Assembly: GCA_946482355.1 (NCBI GenBank)
Contig: CAMLRE010000092.1
Location: forward strand, 1 to 7,623
Source: an uncultured Bdellovibrio sp.
Lineage (GTDB): Bacteria > Bdellovibrionota > Bdellovibrionia > Bdellovibrionales > Bdellovibrionaceae
Direction: 5' to 3'
DNA: 7,623 nt
Under the pieces are notes generated by a model. It worked only from the letters and a program-made list of their open reading frames with translations, was not told the origin of the DNA and made no database searches. The position numbers and the translations under genes were made by a program. This document shows, in pieces, positions 1 to 5,873 of this stretch; position 1 is the stretch's first letter; every line of letters starts with the position of its first letter.

Positions 1-509
1 GAAGCTTCTTTACCATTTGTGATCCAAAGTTTGTGACCGTTTAAAACCCATTTACCATCTTTTTTCTCAGCACGGCATTTTAACGCGAAAGCATCAGAAC
101 CAGAAGATGATTCAGATAAGCAATAAGCGCCAACCCATTCACGAGCTAATTTTGGTAAATATTTTTCTTTTAAACCAGGAGAACCGTAACGGATAATCGC
201 GTTTGTTACTAATGTGTTTTGCACGTCGCAAAGAACAGAAACAGAACCATCTACACGGCCTAATTCTTCAATCGCGATACAAGCCATAGTGATAGAAGAG
301 CCTGCGCCTCCGAATTGCTCAGGAGATTCGATACCCATTAAACCCATTTCAAATAATTTAGAAACGATTTCTGGTTTCATCTGGGCAGCTTCATCCATGT
401 GAGTTACGTGTGGTTTAATTTCAGATTCTGCAAAAGATCTTACGGCTTCGCGGAAAGCCACTTCATCTTCTGACCACATAGTTAAAGCGGGACGTGCATT
501 TTCAATCAT
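1..509 (-). CDS. Acyl-CoA dehydrogenase, short/branched-chain-like (N-terminal part; gene runs off the left edge)
   Basis: This flavoenzyme introduces the alpha,beta double bond into an acyl-CoA and passes electrons to electron-transfer flavoprotein, in fatty-acid or branched-chain amino-acid breakdown. The first 169 residues are visible. They comprise the N-terminal helical domain (about 11-125) and the start of the middle beta domain. Residues 130-142 (CLSESSSGSDAFA) fit the acyl-CoA dehydrogenase signature 1. The stretches CDVQNTL (94-100) and LNGHKLWITNGKEA (156-169) resemble the short/branched-chain (ACADSB) subgroup most closely, from memory. The catalytic glutamate and C-terminal domain lie outside the window. 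The start is ATG at 509-507, preceded by AAGGAG (complement of 516-521) with a 6-base spacer. The gene is transcribed divergently from the M50 peptidase. The exact chain-length specificity cannot be read from this part. Confidence 0.95.
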   Translation of the reverse strand, partial: MIENARPALTMWSEDEVAFREAVRSFAESEIKPHVTHMDEAAQMKPEIVSKLFEMGLMGIESPEQFGGAGSSITMACIAIEELGRVDGSVSVLCDVQNTLVTNAIIRYGSPGLKEKYLPKLAREWVGAYCLSESSSGSDAFALKCRAEKKDGKWVLNGHKLWITNGKEA

Positions 510-633
510 CGTGTACTCCTTGAGATGGGTAATTTAAATTTCGCTCACTAACTTATTGTCTAATGTTGATCTAGGCAAGTAACACTTGGTGTCAGATGGT
601 GTTTTTTGTTTCGGTAAAGAAGACGATAAAGAA

Positions 634-1302
634 ATGGATTCTAATGTTGTTCAAAAATTGGTTATTTTCTTTGGTCCCTTATTATTTGCTCTTTGTTTTC
701 ATGAGTTTGCCCATGGTTTAGTGGCAAAATGGCGCGGCGATAATACCGCTGAACGCATGGGGCGTTTAACAATGAATCCTATGGCTCATGCTGATGTGAT
801 GGGAACATTTGTTTTTCCCATCGTTTCGATTCTTATGACAAGTGGCATGGCTTCGCCGATTATTTTTGGTTGGGCAAAACCGGTTCCCGTTGAATCTAGG
901 AATTTAAAAAATGTGCGCACCGATATGTTCTGGATTGCGCTAGCTGGGCCACTTTCGAACATTTTTTTAGCAATTGTAACGACATTTATTTGGGCTTTGA
1001 TTTTAAAGTTCCAGCTTTTTGCTGATTATTCGCAAGGTATTCAAATGTTTGCTACGACATTTATTGGCACTAATATTTTGTTGGCTGTTTTTAACATGGT
1101 GCCGCTGCATCCTTTAGATGGTGGAAAAGTTTTAGCTCGTTTTTTACCTGCCTCACTTAACTACAAACTTGAGCAGCACGAGCAAATCTCAGGCATTATT
1201 TTATTAGGTCTTTTATTCTCAGGTGTATTGATGAAGATTCTTTATATTCCAATGGATTTCTTGTATCGCCTGATTGTGACGTCAGTAATGTCCATTTTCT
1301 AA
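634..1302 (+). CDS. Site-2 protease family (M50) intramembrane zinc metallopeptidase
   Basis: This is a polytopic membrane protein of the small YwhC/FWDE-type M50 group, 222 residues from the chosen start. Zinc ligands are visible: HEFAH at residues 23-27 inside the first membrane helix, and the third-ligand motif N154-x-x-P-x-x-PLDGG with Asp162. The conserved GWAKPVP segment is at 79-85. Hydrophobic segments lie at about 8-28, 58-72, 99-125, 142-158 and 196-214. There is no PDZ or CBS domain, so it is the minimal form. The frame is open back to TTG 586 (GTG at 589), which would add 16 polar residues. ATG 634 was chosen because family members begin only about 20 residues before HExxH. Neither start has a strong Shine-Dalgarno site. 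The substrate is unknown. Members are often encoded next to trpS, scpA and scpB, as the surroundings here suggest. Confidence 0.92.
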   Translation: MDSNVVQKLVIFFGPLLFALCFHEFAHGLVAKWRGDNTAERMGRLTMNPMAHADVMGTFVFPIVSILMTSGMASPIIFGWAKPVPVESRNLKNVRTDMFWIALAGPLSNIFLAIVTTFIWALILKFQLFADYSQGIQMFATTFIGTNILLAVFNMVPLHPLDGGKVLARFLPASLNYKLEQHEQISGIILLGLLFSGVLMKILYIPMDFLYRLIVTSVMSIF

Positions 1303-1459
1303 TCAGATTTTTATAGCGTTAATCTTTGGGCAATTCATAAGAAAGTTGTTGAATAACCCAAAAACGCTTGCTTCAATTATCAGTGCTGGATGCGTAAGAG
1401 TTCGTAGGATGCGAGCAAATAAGTTTAATCAGGTTTTGTCTAAAGACGAACCAAATTAA
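1301..1459 (+). pseudogene. trpS: Candidate remnant of the tryptophanyl-tRNA synthetase C-terminus
   Basis: The gap between the M50 gene and scpA is open in one frame from 1289 to the TAA at 1457-1459, with no normal ATG start and no room for a full protein. The conceptual translation contains ALIFGQFIRKLLNNPKTL (1316-1369), then SIISAGCVRVRRMRANKF (1373-1426) and NQVL. This follows the pattern of the TrpS C-terminal helices, roughly A-L-I...P-I-R...L-L-x-N-P...L..I-L..G...A-R.....L..V, apparently lacking about four residues after the Arg. The position agrees with the common gene order M50 - trpS - scpA - scpB. The reading is therefore a deleted trpS whose tail remains. The alignment was made by eye from memory of the family. 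A chance open frame in AT-rich DNA is the main alternative. Confidence 0.45.
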
Positions 1460-1465
1460 TATAAG
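1436..1465 (+). promoter_or_regulatory. Candidate sigma70-type promoter for scpAB
   Basis: TTGTCT (1436-1441) is followed after 17 bases by ATATAA (1459-1464). Alternatively, TATAAG (1460-1465) follows after 18 bases. Transcription would start near 1471, only a few bases before the scpA ATG at 1477, giving an almost leaderless message. The same bases (AAGG, 1463-1466, 10 bases from the ATG) are the only Shine-Dalgarno-like site for scpA, so the box may be part of the ribosome site of a longer transcript instead. Confidence 0.3.
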
Positions 1466-1476
1466 GTTTAAGCAGC

Positions 1477-2979
1477 ATGAGTATACGCGTTCAGCTTCAA
1501 CAGTTTGAAGGACCCTTAGATTTATTATTATATCTTATCCGTAAAGACGAGATGGATATTTTTAATATCAATGTCACTGAGATCACGAAGCAATATCTTG
1601 AATTCATTAAATTAATGAAAGAATTTGATATCGAAGTTGCCGGCGATTTTATCGCTATGGCTTCAACTTTAATTCAAATCAAATCGCGCATGCTTTTACC
1701 TCAGTACGATGAAAACGGCGAAATCGTCGAGGGTGCTGAAGATCCGCGTAAAGAATTAGTTCAAAAATTATTAGAGTACGAAAAGTTTAAAGAAGCCGCT
1801 AAAGCTTTATATGAACGTCCATTATTAAACCGCGACCAATGGCCTCGTGGTTTCCGTGAAAAAATGGATGAAAAAGAAGATGAAATCGAACTAGAAGACA
1901 ATGCTTTATTCTCACTTATTGGGTCATACCGTAAGATGGTTAAAGCTTCGCTTAAACGTATTCATAAAGTTACAGTTAAACTTCAGTCGATCGGAAGCCG
2001 TATCTTAGAAATGAAAGATATGTTAATTCCTGGCCGTCAAATCACGATGTTCGAACTTTTAAATCACTCTATTGAAGATTTAAAAGAACGTTCACGTAAT
2101 AAATTAATTACATTTTTATCTTTATTAGAACTTGGTAAAATCGGCTACGTTTCTGTTTATCAAACAGAAAACTACGGCGATATCTACGTTAACCCTAAAA
2201 GATCTATTGAAGGTGACGTTTTATCTAAAGTTGAAGAGTACGGTAATATCAACGCTGACCAAGTGGCTGATAATTTATTTCAAAAAACAAACGTTATCAC
2301 TGAAGAAGAGCTTGAAAATATCGATCAAGAGCCATCGAATTTCGTTTTACAAGATGGCGGCGTGAATGCGCAAACAGAGCAATTATCATTTGAGCAAACT
2401 TTTGCAGCTAGCTTAACTGAAGGTGAAAACCTATCTTTATCTGAAGATATGGCTTCGGATGATGAAATCTTAGCAGCAGAAATGGAAATTGATTCAGCTG
2501 AAATTGCGCTGGATTTAAATGCCGTTAATTTTGCAGCCGGTGAAGCTTTAACAGTTAGCGAAGAAATCGCTGAAACTGAACAGGCTGAAACTGTGGCTAG
2601 CGAATTATCGTTTGAGCCCCAAATCGAAGAATCAGTTCAGTTCGTTGAAGAACAAGAATTAGCTTTTGTTGAAGATGAACAAATTGTCGCTGAAGAAGAG
2701 ACTGTCATTGAGGCGCCAGCTTCAGAAGTTGCGGCAGAAGCAGCGCCAGAGCATTTTGAAAACACAGCTGTTGAAATGCAAACTGAACAGTTAGCAGAAG
2801 AGCCTGTTGTGATCTCAGAGCAACCAGAATCTTCTGTTGTTGAAAGTTTGGTGGCTAATGCGATTCAAGCTTTCGAATCATTTAATGAAGAACCTAAAGA
2901 ACCAATCACAGAAGCGCAACAACAAGAAGTTGTAGATAAATTTTCTGAATTTAATCGTGAACCAGAAGGGCAAGTGTAG
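1477..2979 (+). CDS. scpA: ScpA, kleisin subunit of SMC condensin, with a long acidic C-terminal extension
   Basis: ScpA bridges the SMC ATPase heads and binds an ScpB dimer in the complex that compacts and segregates the nucleoid. The core is clear. FEGPLDLLLYLIRK (10-23) is the SMC-binding N-terminal signature. A helical middle runs to about 185. The C-terminal winged helix (about 188-240) contains FLSLLELGKIGYV and ends with GDIYVNP. The family is normally about 250-280 residues, whereas this protein has 500. Residues 271-500 are low complexity, with 53 Glu and 9 Asp against 3 Lys/Arg, no Cys and few aromatics, so they are probably disordered. The start is ATG 1477, with core homology beginning at residue 2. 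The scpB start is 2 bases after the stop, so the two genes are translationally coupled. The extension shares the hexapeptide FVEDEQ (397-402) with ScpB. Confidence 0.95.
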   Translation: MSIRVQLQQFEGPLDLLLYLIRKDEMDIFNINVTEITKQYLEFIKLMKEFDIEVAGDFIAMASTLIQIKSRMLLPQYDENGEIVEGAEDPRKELVQKLLEYEKFKEAAKALYERPLLNRDQWPRGFREKMDEKEDEIELEDNALFSLIGSYRKMVKASLKRIHKVTVKLQSIGSRILEMKDMLIPGRQITMFELLNHSIEDLKERSRNKLITFLSLLELGKIGYVSVYQTENYGDIYVNPKRSIEGDVLSKVEEYGNINADQVADNLFQKTNVITEEELENIDQEPSNFVLQDGGVNAQTEQLSFEQTFAASLTEGENLSLSEDMASDDEILAAEMEIDSAEIALDLNAVNFAAGEALTVSEEIAETEQAETVASELSFEPQIEESVQFVEEQELAFVEDEQIVAEEETVIEAPASEVAAEAAPEHFENTAVEMQTEQLAEEPVVISEQPESSVVESLVANAIQAFESFNEEPKEPITEAQQQEVVDKFSEFNREPEGQV

Positions 2980-2981
2980 TC

Positions 2982-4391
2982 ATGGCTAAAAAGTCTAAAA
3001 AATCTAAAAAAAATGAACTTCAACAAGAAGAGCAACAAAACTTAGAAGTACAAAACGAAGAAACAGCCAATGAAGAAGCTACAGCCATTGAAGCGGCTTC
3101 TAGCGACACTTTAGCTGATGATTTATCTGCCGATTTAGGTGGAGACATCGAAATTTCTGCAAACTTATTTCAATCAGAAGAAGCTGAATCTGAAGGTTTC
3201 TTACCAGAAGCTTCTGACGAAGAAGAAAATGAAGCTGATGAAATGATGGCCGAAGGTTCTGATGTTGACCTTGAAGGTTCAGAACTTGATGGTTTTGAAT
3301 CAGCACAAATCGATGAAGTTGAATTCGTAGAAGACGAACAAGCACAAAGTATCGTTGAAAGTATTTTATTTGCCTCTGACCGTCCGGTTTCTTTAGCTTC
3401 AATCAGAGAAGTATTTAAAGGAACAAACGTACGTAAAGATAAAATCAAACGTATCTTAGATAATTTAGCTGTAGAATACGCAAGCGGTTCTCGTGGAGTG
3501 ACTTTAGAAGAAATCACTGCGGGTTACCAATTACGTACAAAAATCGACAATATGAATTTCATTAGACGCACGATCAAAGCTCGTTCGTTTAAATTGTCAG
3601 GCCCAGCTTTAGAAACTTTAGCGATCGTAGCTTACAAACAGCCGGTTGTTAAAAATGAAATCGATCAAATCCGTGGCGTTGAATCAGGTCACTTATTACG
3701 CGCTTTAATGGAAAAAGGTCTATGTAATTTCGAAGGTAAAGCTGAAAACTTACCAGGCCGTCCAATGCAGTACGGAACAACGAGAAGATTCTTAGAAATC
3801 TTCGGTCTTCGTAACTTAAAAGAACTTCCGACACTTTCTCAAATCGACGAATTATTACCTGAAGGTATCGGTGAAGAGGAAGAAGAAAAACCAACTTTAT
3901 CTATGGTGACAGATTCAATGTCGACTGAAGTTAAAGAAGTTTCTTACTCTCAAGGCGAAGAAGAATTAGGTTTAATTGAAGCCGATCTTTCAACAATCAC
4001 AACTTCATCTGACTTCTTTGAACAAGAGAAAATCCGTCAAAAACAAAAACGTGATGCTGAAAAAGCTCAAGACATCCGTGATGCTATGGTGATGGGTGAA
4101 GATGTTCCTCGCCGTGATATTAACTGGTTAAAAAAATACGAAGAAGCCTTAGCTTTAGCTGAGCAAGGTGCAAATGTACCGGCTGACTTCGTAGAAGACG
4201 CGCAAAACGCTGAAGAGCTGCAAGCCACAGAACAAAACATCGATCAAATCGAGGCGGGTGAGGGAGCAATGCTTGCTTCTGAAGACGTTGAAGATTCTGA
4301 TGATGATGATGATGAAATGTCAGACGAACTTCCAATGTTCGAAGAAGCTGATGACGACGGCGAAGGTTCAATCGACGGAGAATTAGCATAA
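2982..4391 (+). CDS. scpB: ScpB, winged-helix subunit of SMC condensin, with acidic extensions at both ends
   Basis: ScpB dimerises and clamps ScpA in the SMC-ScpAB condensin. The family core occupies residues 118-292. It contains SIVESILFAS (123-132), LSGPALETLAIVAYKQPV (205-222), IRGVESGHLLRALMEKGL (230-247) and GRPMQYGTTRRFLEIFGL (259-276). ScpB is usually about 180-200 residues, whereas this one has 469. The N-terminus begins with six Lys in ten residues. Residues 11-118 then hold 39 Glu/Asp and no Lys or Arg. The C-terminal part (297-469) has a mixed-charge, probably helical island at 345-400 and a final acidic tail with a run of five Asp. The start is ATG 2982, with AAGGG at 2966-2970 about 11 bases upstream. 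The stop TAA (4389-4391) overlaps the probable ATA start of the next gene. Confidence 0.95.
   Translation: MAKKSKKSKKNELQQEEQQNLEVQNEETANEEATAIEAASSDTLADDLSADLGGDIEISANLFQSEEAESEGFLPEASDEEENEADEMMAEGSDVDLEGSELDGFESAQIDEVEFVEDEQAQSIVESILFASDRPVSLASIREVFKGTNVRKDKIKRILDNLAVEYASGSRGVTLEEITAGYQLRTKIDNMNFIRRTIKARSFKLSGPALETLAIVAYKQPVVKNEIDQIRGVESGHLLRALMEKGLCNFEGKAENLPGRPMQYGTTRRFLEIFGLRNLKELPTLSQIDELLPEGIGEEEEEKPTLSMVTDSMSTEVKEVSYSQGEEELGLIEADLSTITTSSDFFEQEKIRQKQKRDAEKAQDIRDAMVMGEDVPRRDINWLKKYEEALALAEQGANVPADFVEDAQNAEELQATEQNIDQIEAGEGAMLASEDVEDSDDDDDEMSDELPMFEEADDDGEGSIDGELA
4299..4313 (+). repeat. scpB: (GAT)5 trinucleotide run in scpB
   Basis: Five consecutive GAT codons encode an Asp run (residues 440-444) in the acidic ScpB tail. 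Slippage here would add or remove residues in frame without disrupting the protein. Confidence 0.8.
4377..4390 (+). promoter_or_regulatory. Ribosome-binding site supporting an ATA start inside the scpB end
   Basis: GGAG (4377-4380) stands 7 bases before ATA (4388-4390), an ideal spacing. The next in-frame ATG (4433) has no Shine-Dalgarno site closer than a GGAG 20 bases away (4409-4412). The ATA overlaps the scpB TAA stop as ATAA, which looks like the common ATGA stop/start overlap with G changed to A. This site decides the start chosen for the following gene. Confidence 0.45.
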
Positions 4392-4912
4392 GCCGTATAA
4401 TTTTAACCGGAGTCTTTCTTTATTTTGTTTCTATGATGATTGTCATGGGAAACGGCTCCTCGTTTCTAGGCCGCTACTTAGGCCAGTATTATTTCCCGGT
4501 GGCTAACACCACCGGTGTAAATACAACTTGGAATTTCTTTTCTCCAGATCCAGCTCATATCATGTACGTTCACTACATCGTTCATTTTGAAGATGATTAT
4601 GGAAATCCAACAAAAGACCCTAAAGAGTATTTCTACCCTGAGCAAAAGGATGGATCTAACTTTGCGATGAATGTGCGTCGTCACAATTATATGATGCGCT
4701 TTATGGTGATTGATCCAACGCGTGTGGCGCAGTTTTTTGTGCCTTGGGTTTGTAAACAAAATCCAGGATCGACTAAAGTTCAATTTGCCTTAATCTTAAA
4801 TCGTATTCCAAGTTTAGATAAAGTTATCACTCTTAAAGATACACCTTATAGCGATCTATTAACCACTGAAGAGTTAAATCAAAATGTTTATAGCTGCCAA
4901 AAACCAAGTTAA
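4388..4912 (+). CDS. Membrane-anchored small protein, partner of the downstream VKGC/HTTM-like protein
   Basis: No named family is recognised with certainty. From the proposed ATA start the protein has 174 residues. A short basic N-terminus (SR) is followed by a hydrophobic anchor (about 4-20, IILTGVFLYFVSMMIVM), then a soluble domain with TTWNFFSPDP (46-55) and alternating beta-like segments. A Trp-x-Phe-Phe-x-Pro-x-Pro motif after one membrane helix recalls DUF5819-type proteins that neighbour HTTM genes (from memory). The conventional start, ATG 4433, would give 159 residues, cut the anchor in half and lack a Shine-Dalgarno site. No ATG, GTG or TTG exists in frame between the upstream stop (4352) and 4433. 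The C-terminal 29 bases overlap the next gene, which implies coupled translation and a shared role. Cys112 and Cys160 are the only cysteines. The gene is well supported; the start is less certain. Confidence 0.75.
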   Translation: MSRIILTGVFLYFVSMMIVMGNGSSFLGRYLGQYYFPVANTTGVNTTWNFFSPDPAHIMYVHYIVHFEDDYGNPTKDPKEYFYPEQKDGSNFAMNVRRHNYMMRFMVIDPTRVAQFFVPWVCKQNPGSTKVQFALILNRIPSLDKVITLKDTPYSDLLTTEELNQNVYSCQKPS

Positions 4913-5831
4913 AAACTTTCAAAAATTGGTGAACGATTTTCTTTTTGGCGAAGGTCATTTTGAACGTCTTGGTGTATTTCGATTTTTGCTTTGTGGTGTG
5001 ATGTTTTACATTGCTTGCTGGCGTCAGCTTAACGTTGATCAGTATGGCCCAAACTCGTTAATTCCCGCCGCAAATGCGTTTGATGTTTTCAGTGAATTTT
5101 ATAAGCCGTACTTAAAATTATTCTTCTGGCCAGACACTTTAGCTTCGACAGTGCACTGGATTTATATTGCTTTGTTAGGCTTAGCCACAGTGGGTTTATC
5201 AAATCGGGTACTGATGATTTTAACTTGGGTGATTGCTCAGGGGTTTATTCAAAGAAATTTTTCAGTGCTTTTTGGTGCTGATGTAATTGGTACGTTGTTT
5301 TTATTTTTCTTAAGTTTTACCCGCTGTAACGAGTATTTTTCTTTACGTGGTTTTTTTCGAAAAAAGAAAGTCGTTTACAATCCGAACTTGTGGTCTGACC
5401 AGTTAAGCACGGTTTTTTTTAGATTGCTGCAATTACAGCTTTTTACCATTTACGCCTACACGGGTTTTGAAAAATTAAAAGGTCAGACTTGGTGGGATGG
5501 AACCGCATTGTGGACAGTTTTAGTTAATCCGCAGTTTACTTCGTTTGATTTATTATTTTTAAAAAACTTTCCGGTCTTTTTTGCGGTCGGAACTTTTGTC
5601 ACAATTATTTTTGAAGTTTATTTCTGGGTAATGGTTTCAATCAAACGCACGCGTTTTTTGTGGTTGTGTTTGGGAGTAATTTTTCACCTTATGATTGGTA
5701 TACTTTTAGGACTTATGTCGTTCTCGCTTGTGATGATCTCGACCTATGTGTTGTTTAGCTATCGTACCAATCTGAGACAATTCATGGAAAAAGCGCTTCC
5801 AGCGCGCCTACAAAAGCTTATAAGCCTTTAG
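4884..5831 (+). CDS. VKGC/HTTM-like multi-pass membrane protein
   Basis: The 315-residue integral membrane protein has about eight hydrophobic segments (near 29-47, 88-104, 108-123, 131-145, 176-192, 230-250, 259-275 and 276-292) and few long loops. The segment QLFTIYAYTGFEKL (185-198), followed by WWDGTAL (203-209), matches the pattern around the active-site lysine of vitamin K-dependent gamma-carboxylase. By eye, Lys197 would align with human Lys218. The IFHLMIG motif (266-272) is typical of HTTM proteins. The long lumenal domain of true gamma-carboxylases is absent, so a different reaction or transport role is possible. The start is ATG 4884, with GAAGAG (4868-4873) 10 bases upstream, inside the end of the previous gene. 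The overlap argues for a functional unit with that anchored protein. The family assignment is fairly safe; the substrate is unknown. Confidence 0.85.
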   Translation: MFIAAKNQVKNFQKLVNDFLFGEGHFERLGVFRFLLCGVMFYIACWRQLNVDQYGPNSLIPAANAFDVFSEFYKPYLKLFFWPDTLASTVHWIYIALLGLATVGLSNRVLMILTWVIAQGFIQRNFSVLFGADVIGTLFLFFLSFTRCNEYFSLRGFFRKKKVVYNPNLWSDQLSTVFFRLLQLQLFTIYAYTGFEKLKGQTWWDGTALWTVLVNPQFTSFDLLFLKNFPVFFAVGTFVTIIFEVYFWVMVSIKRTRFLWLCLGVIFHLMIGILLGLMSFSLVMISTYVLFSYRTNLRQFMEKALPARLQKLISL

Positions 5832-5836
5832 AACCC

Positions 5837-5865
5837 TTAAGAATTTTCAAAAAATTACCGATAAA
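5837..5865 (+). promoter_or_regulatory. Weak candidate promoter before the lipoprotein gene
   Basis: TTAAGA (5837-5842) and GATAAA (5860-5865) are 17 bases apart and each matches four of six consensus positions. The start of transcription would fall next to ATG 5874. The only Shine-Dalgarno-like bases (AAAGGG, 5867-5872) are one base from the ATG, too close for normal use, so the gene may be read from a leaderless or very short leader. Confidence 0.25.
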
Positions 5866-5873
5866 TAAAGGGT

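Noticed and set aside
214..402. Open frame of 62 codons on the plus strand
   Set aside because: It lies antisense to the acyl-CoA dehydrogenase coding region, has low complexity and no ribosome site. It is a shadow of that gene.
531..540. Perfect palindrome AATTTAAATT in the divergent acyl-CoA dehydrogenase/M50 intergenic region
   Set aside because: Only A and T, and short. Expected by chance in AT-rich DNA, with no second copy seen, so not called as an operator.
586..633. Upstream TTG/GTG start for the M50 peptidase
   Set aside because: It would add 16 polar residues not expected in this family, and ribosome-site support is weak. ATG 634 fits the usual distance to HExxH.
1325..1362. Imperfect hairpin TTTGGG...CCCAAA with an inner ATTCA/TGAAT stem after the M50 gene
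   Set aside because: It has an internal mismatch loop and a 12-base apical loop, and no T tract follows. It is not supportable as a terminator and overlaps the trpS-like frame.
3100..3517. Two long minus-strand frames opposite scpB
   Set aside because: Ser- and Leu/Gln-rich translations are the expected antisense image of the acidic Glu/Asp-rich codons of scpB.
4352..4391. Frameshift fusion of ScpB with the anchored protein
   Set aside because: No slippery heptamer or downstream stem is visible, and the stop/start overlap with a good GGAG explains the arrangement better.
4478..4783. Minus-strand frame of 101 codons opposite the small anchored protein
   Set aside because: There is no start signal and no protein-like pattern, whereas the opposite strand carries clear coding features.
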